NCBI GenBank assembly: GCA_024235995.1
Contig: JACKLI010000001.1
Location: forward strand, 3,410,001-3,474,000
Direction: 5' to 3'
Length of the DNA stretch: 64,000 nucleotides
Origin: Burkholderiaceae bacterium
GTDB lineage: Bacteria; Pseudomonadota; Gammaproteobacteria; Burkholderiales; Burkholderiaceae_C
In this document: positions 17,897 through 25,999 of the stretch, in pieces
Numbering within the stretch: position 1 is the first letter of the stretch
Layout: every line of letters starts with the position of its first letter
Notes under the pieces: model-generated
Database searches by the model: none
Seen by the model: the letters and a program-made list of their open reading frames with translations, nothing else
What the model was told of the DNA's origin: nothing
Translations under genes and position numbers: made by a program

Positions 17897-18670
17897 TTAT
17901 TGCGCCGTCCACCCACCATCGCTGGCCCAGGCCTGGCCGCGAATGTTGTCGGCCGCCGGCGAGCAGAAGAACACCGCCATGCCGCCCAGCTGCTCGGTGG
18001 TGGTGAACTGCAGCGAGGGTTCCTTCTCGCTCAGCAGCTCCTTGGTGGCCTGCTCGGCGCTGATCTTCTCGGCCGCGGCGCGCGCGTCGATCTGCTTTTG
18101 CACCAGGGGCGTCAGCACCCAGCCGGGGCAGATGGCGTTGGCCGTGACGCCGGTGGTGGCCAGCTCCAGCGCGGTGACCTTGGTCAGGCCGACGATGCCG
18201 TGCTTGGCCGCCACGTAGGCCGACTTCTGCGCCGACGCCACCAGGCCGTGCACCGAGGCGATGTTGATGATGCGGCCCCAGTTCTTCTGGCGCATGGAGG
18301 GAATGGCCAGGCGCGTGGTGTGGAAGGCCGAGGTCAGGTTGATGGCGATGATGGCGTCCCAGCGCTCGGGCGGAAAGCCCTCGATCGGCGACACGTGCTG
18401 GATGCCGGCGTTGTTGACCAGGATGTCCACGCCGCCGAACTTCTCGGCGGCAAAGGCCATCATGGCCTCGATCTCGGCCGGCTTGCTCATGTCGGCGCCG
18501 TGGTACTCGGCGCGCACGCCGTGGGCGGTGATCTGGGCGCGCGGGCCCTCGTGGTCGCCAAAACCGTTCATCACGATGTTGGCGCCCTGCTTGGCCAGTT
18601 CGATGGCGATGCCCAGGCCGATGCCGCTGGTGGAGCCGGTGACCAGGGCGGTCTTGCCTTTGAGTTGCAT
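17897..18670 (-). CDS. bdhA: 3-hydroxybutyrate dehydrogenase
   Basis: An SDR enzyme of 257 residues that oxidises 3-hydroxybutyrate to acetoacetate with NAD in PHB and ketone-body use. Cofactor loop TGSTSGIGLG near residue 11, then NNAGIQHVSPIE, catalytic Ser in IASVHGLVAS and the Tyr-x-x-x-Lys pair in KSAYVAAKHG are all present. The stretch GIQHVSPIEGFP is typical of bacterial 3-hydroxybutyrate dehydrogenases. The ATG at 18670 is chosen because upstream codons overlap scoB and the dispersed repeat. It follows scoB by 85 bases, so acetoacetate made here would be activated by ScoAB. Confidence 0.92.
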   Translation of the reverse strand: MQLKGKTALVTGSTSGIGLGIAIELAKQGANIVMNGFGDHEGPRAQITAHGVRAEYHGADMSKPAEIEAMMAFAAEKFGGVDILVNNAGIQHVSPIEGFPPERWDAIIAINLTSAFHTTRLAIPSMRQKNWGRIINIASVHGLVASAQKSAYVAAKHGIVGLTKVTALELATTGVTANAICPGWVLTPLVQKQIDARAAAEKISAEQATKELLSEKEPSLQFTTTEQLGGMAVFFCSPAADNIRGQAWASDGGWTAQ

Positions 18671-18705
18671 GACGTGATTCTCCTCGGGTTCAAAAAACGA
18701 AAACG

Positions 18706-18765
18706 CAGGCCAAACAGGCCGCCAGCCCGCATCCAACCTGCGTGGGAAGCTCCTGTTATTGAAGC
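18706..18765 (-). repeat. Dispersed short repeat, copy spanning the scoB stop
   Basis: On the minus strand it reads GCTTCAATAACAGG then AGCTT, 13 bases, GATGCGGG, then GGCCTG. Spacing matches the other copies. The TAA stop of scoB lies within its first 14 bases, so the last codons of scoB are repeat-derived. It occupies most of the scoB-bdhA gap. Confidence 0.65.
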
Positions 18766-19394
18766 AAGGTGACGCCCGTCTTGCCCTGCACTTCGTCAAA
18801 CGTGACGCCCTCGGCCAGTTCGACCACCTTCAGGCCCTTGGGCGTAACCGCGAACACGCCCAGGTCGGTGATGATCTCGTGCACCACGCCCACGCCGGTC
18901 AGCGGCAGCGTGCACTGGGGCAGGATCTTCAGGTCGGTGGTGCCGTCCTTCTTCTTGGCCACGTGCTCCATCAGCACGATGACCTTGGGCACGCCGCCCA
19001 CCAGGTCCATCGCGCCGCCCATGCCCTTGACCATCTTGCCGGGGATCATCCAGTTGGCCAGGTCGCCCTTCTCGCTCACCTGCATGGCGCCCAGGATGGC
19101 CAGGTTGATCTTGCCGCCGCGGATCATGGCAAAGCTGTCGTGGCTGCCGAAGATGGACGAGCCCGGGATGGTGGTCACCGTCTGCTTGCCGGCGTTGATC
19201 AGGTCGGCGTCGATGGTCTGCTCGGTCGGGAAGGGGCCGATGCCCAGCAGGCCGTTTTCGGACTGCAGCCACACCTGCTTGTTGCCGGTGTGGTTGGCCA
19301 CCAGGGTGGGAATGCCGATGCCCAGGTTGACGTAGAAGCCGTCCTGCAGCTCTTGCGCCGCGCGCGCGGCCATTTGATCTTGGGTCCAGGCCAT
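18756..19394 (-). CDS. scoB: 3-oxoacid CoA-transferase subunit B
   Basis: The catalytic beta subunit of succinyl-CoA:3-ketoacid CoA-transferase, which activates acetoacetate to acetoacetyl-CoA. At 212 residues the length is standard. The CoA-transferase signature with the catalytic Glu, SENGLLGIGPFP, is near residue 46, and the GGAMDLVGG motif lies near the middle. It starts four bases after the scoA stop. The C-terminus (TGVTLLQ) ends inside a dispersed repeat copy. Confidence 0.95.
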   Translation of the reverse strand: MAWTQDQMAARAAQELQDGFYVNLGIGIPTLVANHTGNKQVWLQSENGLLGIGPFPTEQTIDADLINAGKQTVTTIPGSSIFGSHDSFAMIRGGKINLAILGAMQVSEKGDLANWMIPGKMVKGMGGAMDLVGGVPKVIVLMEHVAKKKDGTTDLKILPQCTLPLTGVGVVHEIITDLGVFAVTPKGLKVVELAEGVTFDEVQGKTGVTLLQ

Positions 19395-19397
19395 CTC

Positions 19398-20105
19398 TCA
19401 GGCTCCTTTCGTCTCGGACAAGGTGCGCTTCTCGATGCGCTTCTCGGGATGGGCGTTCAGCACGATGCGGTGCACGTAGATGCCCGGCAGGTGAATGTCG
19501 TCGGGGGCCAGCCCGCCCAGCTCGACGATCTTCTCGACCTCGACGATGCAGATCTTGCCGGCCATCGCCACGGCCGGGTTGAAGTTGCGCGCCGTCAGGT
19601 TGAAGCGCAGGTTGCCGCTGGTGTCGGCCACGGCCGCCTTGACCAGCGACACCTCGGGCAGCAGCGAGCGCTCCATCAGGTAGGTGTGGCCGTCGAACTC
19701 GCGCGTTTCCTTGCCCTCGGCGACGATGGTGCCCACGCCGGTGCGCGTGAAGAAGGCCGGAATGCCCGCGCCGCCGGCGCGCAGTTTCTCGGCCAGCGTG
19801 CCCTGGGGGGTGAACTCCAGCTCCAGCTCGCCGGCCAGGTACTGGCGCTCGAACTCCTTGTTCTCGCCCACGTAGCTGGCGATCATCTTCTTGATCTGGC
19901 GCGTCTCCAGCAGCTTGCCCAGGCCAAAGCCGTCCACGCCGGCGTTGTTGGCGATGCAGGTCAGGTTGCCCACCTTGCTGTCGTGCAGGGCCTGGATCAG
20001 CGCCTCGGGGATGCCGCACAGGCCGAAGCCGCCCACGGCAATCAACTGGCCGTCCTTCACCACGCCCTTCAGCGCCGCGTCGGCCGATGGATAGATCTTG
20101 TTCAC
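19398..20105 (-). CDS. scoA: 3-oxoacid CoA-transferase subunit A
   Basis: The alpha subunit partner of ScoB, 235 residues. The N-terminal NKIYPSADAALKGVVKDGQ and VGGFGLCGIPEALI (the CoA-transferase alpha signature) are clear. The start is GTG at 20105, with AGGAG ten bases upstream on the minus strand; the ATG at 20168 would add 21 unlikely residues. It is first in the scoA-scoB-bdhA operon for 3-hydroxybutyrate and acetoacetate use. Confidence 0.94.
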   Translation of the reverse strand: MNKIYPSADAALKGVVKDGQLIAVGGFGLCGIPEALIQALHDSKVGNLTCIANNAGVDGFGLGKLLETRQIKKMIASYVGENKEFERQYLAGELELEFTPQGTLAEKLRAGGAGIPAFFTRTGVGTIVAEGKETREFDGHTYLMERSLLPEVSLVKAAVADTSGNLRFNLTARNFNPAVAMAGKICIVEVEKIVELGGLAPDDIHLPGIYVHRIVLNAHPEKRIEKRTLSETKGA

Positions 20106-20205
20106 GAGATGGATGCTCCTATGCGTTTGGGGCCCCGCGCGGGGCCCGACGATCAAACCGGGCTGCAACGATACACCGTTGACGCCCGCCCTTCAGCGGG
20201 CCGCC

Positions 20206-20622
20206 TCACTGGCCCTTGATGGCCAGCAGCTCGACCTCGAACACCAGGGTGGCGTTGGGCGGGATCACGCCGCCGGCGCCCTGGGCGCCGTAGGCAATGG
20301 CCGGCGGGCAGGTCAGGCGGGCCTTGCCGCCCACCTTCATCTTCTGCACGCCCTCGGTCCAGCACCTGATCACGCGATTGAGCGGAAATTCGATCGGCTG
20401 GCCGTGCTTGTAGGAGCTGTCGAACTCCTTGCCACTGTCCGGAAAGGTGCCGCGGTAGTTGACCTTGACCACGTCGGTCGCCTTGGGGCTGGGGCCCGCG
20501 CCGTCCTTGAGCGATTCATAGACCAGGCCGCTGGCGCTCGTCTCGGGGCCGGCCGCGCAGGCGCTGGTGGCCAGCACCAGGCCGGCCGCCAGGCCCAGCC
20601 ACAGGGTTTGGGAAGCTTTCAC
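20206..20622 (-). CDS. FKBP-type peptidyl-prolyl isomerase, exported
   Basis: A 138-residue prolyl cis-trans isomerase with an N-terminal signal peptide (hydrophobic LWLGLAAGLVLA followed by TSACAAG). The Cys could be a lipobox but fits the consensus poorly, so a periplasmic soluble form is as likely. The FKBP domain shows VKVNYRGTFPDSGKEFDSS, VIRCWTEGVQKMKVGGKARL, PPAIAYG and LVFEVELLAI. It probably assists folding of envelope proteins. It stands upstream of scoA on the same strand, 100 bases away. Confidence 0.9.
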   Translation of the reverse strand: MKASQTLWLGLAAGLVLATSACAAGPETSASGLVYESLKDGAGPSPKATDVVKVNYRGTFPDSGKEFDSSYKHGQPIEFPLNRVIRCWTEGVQKMKVGGKARLTCPPAIAYGAQGAGGVIPPNATLVFEVELLAIKGQ

Positions 20623-20741
20623 GCGATCATCCTTGCAAAGACGTTGAACGAAAGCCGTGATTATGGTTGCGCCACGCGCGCGCCCCGCCGCGGGTGATAC
20701 AAACCCGTCATCCGCCCGCTTTCGATGAAAGGACCTCGCCC

Positions 20742-21338
20742 ATGACCGCCCGCTACCCGCTGCCCGAGCTGAACAGCCTGCCCGAGGACATCAAGACCCA
20801 GATCCTGGCCGTGCAGGCCAAGGCCGGCTTCGTCCCCAACGTGTTCCTGGCGCTGGCGCGCCGCCCGGCCGAGTGGCGCGCCTTCTTCGCCTACCACGAC
20901 GCACTGATGGAGCCCGAAAGCGCGGGCCGCACCAGCCACCTCACCAAGGGCGACCGCGAAATGATCGTGGTGGCCACCAGCAGCGCCAACGGCTGCCTGT
21001 ACTGCGTGGTGGCGCACGGCGCGCTGCTGCGCATCTACGAGAAGAAACCCCTGGTGACCGACCAGGTGGCCACCAACTGGCGCAAGGCCGACATCACGCC
21101 GCGCCAAAGGGCCATGCTGGATTTTGCGATGAAGGTGTGCCTGCGCTCCAGCGAGTTGGGCGAGGAGGACTTCGCCCCCCTGCACGCCCACGGCTTCGAC
21201 GACGAGGACATCTGGGACATCGCCGCCATCACGGCCTTCTTCGGCCTGTCCAACCGCATGGCCTCGTTCAGCAACATGGTGCCCAACCCCGAGTTCTACC
21301 TGATGGGGCGCGTGCCGCGCGAGAAGAAGGCGGGTTGA
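20742..21338 (+). CDS. AhpD-like peroxidase-related protein
   Basis: A 198-residue carboxymuconolactone-decarboxylase/AhpD-fold protein of the peroxidase-related (Ycdf/TIGR01926-like) group. The redox motif NGCLYCVVAHG gives a Cys-x-x-Cys with a nearby His, typical of AhpD active sites. The ATG at 20742 has AAAGGA upstream. It is divergent from the FKBP gene and convergent with doxX. Its role is probably thiol-peroxide or oxidative chemistry; the partner is unknown. Confidence 0.82.
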   Translation: MTARYPLPELNSLPEDIKTQILAVQAKAGFVPNVFLALARRPAEWRAFFAYHDALMEPESAGRTSHLTKGDREMIVVATSSANGCLYCVVAHGALLRIYEKKPLVTDQVATNWRKADITPRQRAMLDFAMKVCLRSSELGEEDFAPLHAHGFDDEDIWDIAAITAFFGLSNRMASFSNMVPNPEFYLMGRVPREKKAG

Positions 21339-21339
21339 G

Positions 21340-21726
21340 TCAGCGCCGCCGGCGCGCGTCGTCCAGCGCCAGCGCGCCGCCGCCGGCCACGGCCAGGTAC
21401 AGGAAGATGAAGCAGAACAGCGCCGCCGACTCGCCATGGTTCTGCACCGGCAGCCACCAGTTGGCGGCCTTGGCATGTGCCATCCAGTAGGCAAAGGCCA
21501 TCTCGCCCGACAGGATGAAGGCCACCGGCCGCACGAACAGGCCCAGCACCAGCAGCACGCCGCCCACCAGCTCCAGCACCATGGCCGCCCCGAACAGCGA
21601 GGCCAGCGGCGCGCCGCCCGAGAACTTCATCCAGCCGTGCAGCAGGAACATGTAAGCCGTCGCCACGCGCAGCAGGGCGAGCGCATAGGGGCGCAGTCCG
21701 GACGTCGCGGAGTCGCGGAAAGCCAT
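21340..21726 (-). CDS. DoxX family membrane protein
   Basis: A 128-residue inner-membrane protein with four hydrophobic helices, matching DoxX. The first helix carries LLRVATAYMFLLHGWMKF, the family hallmark, and the second LFGAAMVLELVGGVLLVLGLF. The ATG at 21726 has GAGGAG upstream; the longer frame to 21831 has no such site. It is the last core gene before the tRNA-Val element. Confidence 0.88.
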   Translation of the reverse strand: MAFRDSATSGLRPYALALLRVATAYMFLLHGWMKFSGGAPLASLFGAAMVLELVGGVLLVLGLFVRPVAFILSGEMAFAYWMAHAKAANWWLPVQNHGESAALFCFIFLYLAVAGGGALALDDARRRR

Positions 21727-21832
21727 GAGCAATCTCCTCTTGGTTGATGGCCGAATGGCCAGTGTAGGGACGCAGGCCCGCCATGACAACCGGGGCCGGC
21801 CGTTGGCGACCCCCGAAGATCCCGCAGGCAAG

Positions 21833-21864
21833 AAAAAAGCACCGGCGGTTTCCCGCAGGTGCTT
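21833..21864 (-). terminator. Rho-independent terminator, probably the original tRNA-Val terminator
   Basis: On the minus strand a stem AAGCACC...GGTGCTT with an inner GCGG/CCGC pairing is followed by six T residues. It lies just beyond the displaced 3' fragment of tRNA-Val, where a tRNA terminator would have been before the element inserted. Confidence 0.8.
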
Positions 21865-21869
21865 GTTTC

Positions 21870-21918
21870 ATTGGTAGGCGCGATTGGATTCGAACCAACG
21901 ACCCCCACCATGTCAAGG
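21870..21918 (-). repeat. attL: displaced 3' fragment of tRNA-Val
   Basis: Forty-nine bases identical to 28508-28556. They cover the tRNA 3' end, T-arm, variable loop, the 3' strand of the anticodon stem and the anticodon. The match stops within the anticodon stem, a usual crossover site for tyrosine integrases. It is not a functional tRNA gene. Confidence 0.92.
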
Positions 21919-22004
21919 CCGGTATTTGGTGATTTCTGACGGACTATGAAGGCCTGTTTCCCTCTAGAGACGCCACCATCATCCATCAAAGTCCACCTAT
22001 AATT

Positions 22005-22032
22005 TTCCGTACTCGTTCCGTACTTTCCGTAC
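22005..22032 (+). promoter_or_regulatory. Candidate integrase arm-type sites (three TTCCGTAC copies)
   Basis: TTCCGTAC occurs at 22005, 22016 and 22025, just inside attL and before the integrase start. Two further copies lie just inside the right end (28423 and 28434). Directly repeated short sites at both ends are typical of integrase arm-binding or excisionase sites; this role is inferred. Confidence 0.55.
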
Positions 22033-22047
22033 AAAGGGGCTTGACGG

Positions 22048-23199
22048 ATGGCAACAATCAACACAGTCGCCGGTCGCGACAAACTCAAGCCACGGCGTGA
22101 GCCCTACTGGCTCAAGCTCAGCGCGGGCAACTACCTCGGCTTCCGCCGGCAATCGGCGTCAAGCGCTGGAACCTGGGTCACCCGGTGGCGTGACGACACG
22201 GGCGGCCAGAAGTACCGGGCGCTGGGGTCGTTCGACGAACTGCCACCCAGCGCGCGATTTGATGCGGCCACACGAGCGGCCCATGACTGGCTGCAGCACG
22301 TGAACGCCGGCGGCCGTGCCACCAAGGCTACCGTTCAGACGGCCTGCGAGCAGTACATCGACCGGATCGCCCGCGAGAAGGGCGAGGACGCTGCGGCCGA
22401 CGTGCGGCGCCGCTTCAAGCAGTACGTGTACGAGCAGCCCATCGCCAGGGTGTCGCTGGAGAAGCTCAGCCCATCCCACGTGCAGACGTGGCGCAACCAC
22501 CTGCAGGACACGCCGACCGCGCGCGGCGTCAGGCGAACGGCCTCGACCCTCAACCGAGACATGACCTGCCTGCGGGCTGCCTTGAACCTGGCAAAGGACG
22601 ACCGCCTGGTTGCCTCGGACATGGCGTGGTCAACCAAGCTGCGCCCGCTCAGGGACGCGGACGGACGGCGCACCCTCTACCTCGATCGAGTGCAGCGCCA
22701 GTCCCTGATCGACCACATGGACGCCGACCTGGCCGAGTTCGCGCGCGCCATGAGCAACGTGCCACTTCGCCCGGGCGCCCTGGCCTCCCTGACCGTTGGC
22801 CGCTATGACGCGCGCCTGCGCGCCCTGCACGTAGGCAGTGACAAGGCCGGTGCCGAGCGCTCGATCGTGCTGCCGGCCACCACCGCCGCGCAGTTCGAAC
22901 GAGCCACCGCCAACAAATTGCCCGGCGCCCTGCTGTTCACGCGCGGCGACGGCGAGCCATGGGACAAGGACAAATGGAAGGGGCCGGTGAAAGCTGCAGC
23001 CGCAGCGGCCGACCTTCCTGCTGAAACCACGCTCTACACCCTGCGCCACTCCGTCATCACCGATTTGGTCGTGGCCGGCGTCGATCTGTTCACTGTAGCC
23101 AAGCTGGCCGGCACCAGCGTGCGGATGATCGAGGAGCACTACGGGCACCTACGCAGCGACGTGACGGCCACCGCGCTCGAAAAGGTGGCACTTACATGA
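22048..23199 (+). CDS. int: Tyrosine recombinase / phage-type integrase
   Basis: A 383-residue site-specific recombinase that would integrate and excise this element at tRNA-Val. An N-terminal SAM-like arm-binding region (residues about 60-180) precedes the catalytic domain. Box I Arg is about residue 241 (PLRPGALASL), box II is YTLRHS with Arg about 333, and the nucleophile Tyr is about 365 in EEHYGHL. The usual His of HxxR is Tyr here, a known variant. The start ATG follows three candidate arm sites. The stop overlaps the next gene by four bases. Confidence 0.92.
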   Translation: MATINTVAGRDKLKPRREPYWLKLSAGNYLGFRRQSASSAGTWVTRWRDDTGGQKYRALGSFDELPPSARFDAATRAAHDWLQHVNAGGRATKATVQTACEQYIDRIAREKGEDAAADVRRRFKQYVYEQPIARVSLEKLSPSHVQTWRNHLQDTPTARGVRRTASTLNRDMTCLRAALNLAKDDRLVASDMAWSTKLRPLRDADGRRTLYLDRVQRQSLIDHMDADLAEFARAMSNVPLRPGALASLTVGRYDARLRALHVGSDKAGAERSIVLPATTAAQFERATANKLPGALLFTRGDGEPWDKDKWKGPVKAAAAAADLPAETTLYTLRHSVITDLVVAGVDLFTVAKLAGTSVRMIEEHYGHLRSDVTATALEKVALT

Positions 23200-23888
23200 G
23201 TGGCGGCGACCTTCCGCCTGTCAAACTGCTTCGCAGCAACGGCGTTCTGGATGCTATAAAGCGCTTCGGCCTGCCGTCTGGAGCGGACGACCTCCTCCCT
23301 GAACGGATGCGGTGGATGCTGAGTCAAAGGCACTCCGATGCCGCGCGTGTAATCGACCACTTCTATAGCGAGGGGTTATGGCCAGAATTTCCGTTCCAGC
23401 ATTGGCACATCAACACTCAGAAACCTCTGTGGATTGAGTTGCAGGTAATCCCCCTTCTGCTAGACCGATATCGCGGTATCTACCGGCACCAGCAAATGTA
23501 CGAGTCAGAATACAGGTACGGTTGGCCGTTCGGTGTCTATATGGCCATCGCTGAGTTGGATCACATCGTTCGGATTTGTGACCAGTTCATTGTTGACGAG
23601 TGGTTAAGCAAGGCAATGTGGCGCGCTGCGCAGCGCGTCACCGCCACCTTCGGCAGACCGAACGCCCAGCCACGAGATGAGAAGCTGGATCGAATCGGCG
23701 GAAAGTTAAAACGCCGAGGCTGGATCGTAGGCAGTCTCAAGGACAACACCGACCTCATCGAGGAGATGAAGGCCGAGTTCAAATGCTGCAGGACAGACGT
23801 GCTCGACGCCGCGTCGAAAGCCGGCCTGAGGGGCAAGCGGGGACGCCCAAAGAAAGAAGCCAGCACAGAACAAAAAATGCCAAGCTAG
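23196..23888 (+). CDS. Hypothetical protein co-translated with the integrase
   Basis: A 230-residue protein that I do not recognise. It overlaps the integrase stop by four bases (ATGA), so it is translationally coupled to it. The sequence is rich in aromatic residues (QHWHINTQKPLWIELQ, ESEYRYGWPFGVYMAI) in the middle and ends in a basic tail (GLRGKRGRPKKEAS) that resembles an AT-hook and could bind DNA. Base composition is lower in GC than the flanking core genes, which fits horizontal origin. A role in recombination direction or element regulation is possible but unproven. Confidence 0.65.
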   Translation: MSGGDLPPVKLLRSNGVLDAIKRFGLPSGADDLLPERMRWMLSQRHSDAARVIDHFYSEGLWPEFPFQHWHINTQKPLWIELQVIPLLLDRYRGIYRHQQMYESEYRYGWPFGVYMAIAELDHIVRICDQFIVDEWLSKAMWRAAQRVTATFGRPNAQPRDEKLDRIGGKLKRRGWIVGSLKDNTDLIEEMKAEFKCCRTDVLDAASKAGLRGKRGRPKKEASTEQKMPS

Positions 23889-23945
23889 CCGCCTTGACAT
23901 TTTGCGGTGGTCAAACATCGGCGCCATCCTCTGATGGAGCCACCA

Positions 23946-24290
23946 ATGACCGCCACCGAACACCAACGGACCAAGCCGCGCAAACCGCGCATCCGCACGC
24001 AGTCCATCGACGTGCTGCGTATCCCCGACGCACTGGTCCGCGAGCCGATCGTGATCGAGGCGTCGGGTCTGTCAGGCTCGACCATCTACCGCGAGGTACT
24101 TGCGGGACGCTTCCCGAAGCCCCGTCGCATCGGCAACTCCAAGCTGTGGGTTTCCGGTGAGCTGACCAACTGGCTCAAGGCTCAGGCCGAGGGCCGCCAG
24201 TGGCAAGGCCGGCGAGCGCGAGGTCGCCGCCCTGCTGGCCGAGCTGACCGGCTGCGACGTACGTCGCCGCGTGCGCCAGCACGACGGTGA
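23946..24290 (+). CDS. AlpA-like helix-turn-helix regulator, 3' end run-on
   Basis: A small DNA-binding protein of the AlpA/MerR-like excisionase type. SGSTIYREVLAGRFPKPRRIG followed by NSKLWVSGELTNWLK is the AlpA winged-helix signature. Such proteins activate excision in P4-like elements. From about residue 80 the frame continues into an Arg-rich tail (GRRARGRRPAGRADR) that lies over the nuclease reading frame and does not look like natural protein. I infer that a small deletion removed its original stop. Starts at 23907 and 23934 are also possible. Confidence 0.7.
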   Translation: MTATEHQRTKPRKPRIRTQSIDVLRIPDALVREPIVIEASGLSGSTIYREVLAGRFPKPRRIGNSKLWVSGELTNWLKAQAEGRQWQGRRARGRRPAGRADRLRRTSPRAPARR

Positions 24291-24597
24291 TTCCGACCTG
24301 GAGTGCCTGCCCGGCTGGTGCGTGGAGGTCAAGCGCCATGCCCGCGCCACCAGCGCCCGCATCGCCGGCTGGTGGGCCCAGGCCGTCACCCAGGCCGATC
24401 GAGCCGGCGGCATCCCGCTGCTCGTGTACCGCCAAGACCGTGACGCCTGGCGCGTCGTCTGGCCGGTATCCGTCACCCTGGCCCCGCCGACCGCCGCCAT
24501 GTGGCGCGGCTACGAATGGACGACCGAAGGCTCGCCCGAAGCCTGGGCGGCCGTGTTCCGCGAAATCACCACCACCACGAAGGAAGCCACCCCATGA
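24166..24597 (+). pseudogene. PD-(D/E)XK endonuclease-like gene lacking a start codon
   Basis: The frame between the stop at 24163-24165 and the stop at 24597 encodes GKAGEREVAALLAELTG, then HDGDSDLECLPGWCVEVKRH. This is the usual beginning and active site of phage Holliday-junction-resolvase-like PD-(D/E)XK enzymes (DLE and EVK motifs). No ATG, GTG or TTG lies before GKAGERE. The first GTG, at 24271, would remove the first helix with its conserved Glu. So either a short deletion took the start, or translation starts oddly. Downstream the protein is intact for over 100 residues, and its stop overlaps the SSB-like start. Confidence 0.55.
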
Positions 24598-24974
24598 TCG
24601 ACGCACTCGTCGCCGGTAAGCTGTACGGCCAGCCCCAGCACCGCACCGGCAAGACCGGCCAGCCCTACGTCACCGCCAAGCTTCGTGCGGCCGATGGCCA
24701 GGGCGAAGGTCAGTTCATCAACGTGATCGCCTTCCATCGCACCGCCTGCGAGGCCTTGATGGCGCTCGGCGAAGGCGACAGCGCGGCGCTGTCCGGCGCA
24801 CTCACCATCGGCACCTGGACAGACAAGGACGGCAGCGTGCGCCCGAGCCTGAACCTGCAGGCCCACGTCGTGCTGACGGCGTACCACGTCACGCGCAAGC
24901 GCCAGGCGGTCGCCCAGGACAACGACGGGCCAGAACAGCGCACTCCTGCCTTCGCTGGCGACCTGAGCTTTTGA
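24594..24974 (+). CDS. Single-stranded DNA-binding protein-like OB-fold protein
   Basis: A 126-residue protein with an OB-fold pattern of the SSB type: MIDALVAGKLYGQPQHRTGK, then YVTAKLRAADGQGEGQFINVIAFH, then SLNLQAHVVLTAYHV. It probably coats single-stranded DNA during element replication or recombination, next to the resolvase-like gene. The ATG at 24594 overlaps the preceding stop (ATGA), indicating coupled translation. The C-terminal tail ends FAGDLSF rather than the DDDIPF of housekeeping SSB. Confidence 0.72.
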   Translation: MIDALVAGKLYGQPQHRTGKTGQPYVTAKLRAADGQGEGQFINVIAFHRTACEALMALGEGDSAALSGALTIGTWTDKDGSVRPSLNLQAHVVLTAYHVTRKRQAVAQDNDGPEQRTPAFAGDLSF

Positions 24975-24984
24975 AAGGTCACCC

Positions 24985-25686
24985 ATGCGCATGGATTGGA
25001 TGCTGCGCCAGCTCGCCCAAGTGAGCAGCACAAGCAGCGTGCAGGAGGCCAGGAAGGCCAGCTTCAACCCCAAGCCTCGGGGATCGGTGCAGACCGGATC
25101 GGCGACACACCGCCTGCTGCAGGCCATGGCGGCGGCGCCGGCTCGCTGGTGGAGCTACCGCGAGCTGTCCGCAGCGGCGGCCGGCGGCTCAAGACAACTG
25201 AGCTGGGCGCTGCTTCTGCTCAAGCGCCGTGGCCACATCGAGGCGGCCAACAACGACGTCCGAAATCCGAGGTGCACGATGTACCGCATCACCCAGGCCG
25301 GCAGGCACGCAACCCCTTTTGAGCAACAGCGCGCACCCCACTCCGTGCAATCGGACTCACCAAGCCCGCAGATTGGCCCTGGCCAAACCTTGACGATGCT
25401 TCGCGCCCCTGTGAAGGGAACCACCATGACCATCCGCACGCATTCGCCCATCACCACCTGGCTGACCGGGTACCTGGCCGACCAGCCCAACGCGCAACCC
25501 AAGCGCGCCTGGTTCTTCCTGATCCGCCAAGCCCTGCCGCTGGGCGTCGAGGGGATCGAGGGCTTCGACCTGGAGCGCCGCGAGCTGGTGTACCGGATGA
25601 AAACCGGCACGGCGCACAGAATGAACCGGGACAGCTTCTCGCGCGTGGTGCGCCGGACGAGGGAGCGGATGCGAGCGGGTAGGTGA
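24985..25686 (+). CDS. Hypothetical protein, possibly two fused reading frames
   Basis: A 233-residue frame of unknown function. The first half (THRLLQAMAAAPARWWSYREL, then LSWALLLLKRRGHIEA) looks like a winged-helix domain. A low-complexity stretch follows, and from residue 148 a second unit starts MTIRTHSPITTWLTGYLADQ with an AAGGGAA ribosome-like site before its ATG at 25426. The second unit could be a separate 86-residue protein that is now read through from the first. It lies 10 bases after the SSB-like gene and is convergent with the toxin-antitoxin pair. Confidence 0.5.
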   Translation: MRMDWMLRQLAQVSSTSSVQEARKASFNPKPRGSVQTGSATHRLLQAMAAAPARWWSYRELSAAAAGGSRQLSWALLLLKRRGHIEAANNDVRNPRCTMYRITQAGRHATPFEQQRAPHSVQSDSPSPQIGPGQTLTMLRAPVKGTTMTIRTHSPITTWLTGYLADQPNAQPKRAWFFLIRQALPLGVEGIEGFDLERRELVYRMKTGTAHRMNRDSFSRVVRRTRERMRAGR

Positions 25687-25697
25687 CCCCGGCCGGC

Positions 25698-25997
25698 TCA
25701 ATGCGCCCCTGCAGGCTGCGCCACCAGCTTGACGCCCAGCGCCTGGCACACGCGGGCGATGGTTTCAAAGCGCGGCGATGCACCCGAGCGCAGCGCCTTG
25801 TACAGCGCTTCACGTCCCAGGCCGGACGCCTTCGCAATCTCGCTCATGCCGCGCGCACGGGCAATCGTTCCCAGCGCCTGCGCCAGTGCGGCCGGGTCGT
25901 TTTCTTCCATGACCAGCGTCAGGTACTCGGCGACGGCCTCGTCGCTGTCCAGATACTGCGCCATGTCGAATTCGGGGAGGTCGGCTACCTTGACCAT
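25698..25997 (-). CDS. HigA-family antitoxin
   Basis: A 99-residue antitoxin of the addiction-module antidote family (COG3636-like). The C-terminal part GMSEIAKASGLGREALYKAL is a helix-turn-helix typical of these Xre-type repressors. It neutralises the toxin encoded just upstream and should repress the operon through the palindrome at 26309-26326. The ATG at 25997 is preferred; an in-frame ATG two codons earlier (26003) would overlap the toxin stop by four bases. The toxin-first order is characteristic of HigBA-type modules. Confidence 0.85.
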   Translation of the reverse strand: MVKVADLPEFDMAQYLDSDEAVAEYLTLVMEENDPAALAQALGTIARARGMSEIAKASGLGREALYKALRSGASPRFETIARVCQALGVKLVAQPAGAH

Positions 25998-25999
25998 GT

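Noticed and set aside
21872..21918. A second tRNA-Val gene at the left end
   Set aside because: Only the 3' part is present; the acceptor 5' strand, the D-arm and half of the anticodon stem are missing. It is an attachment copy.
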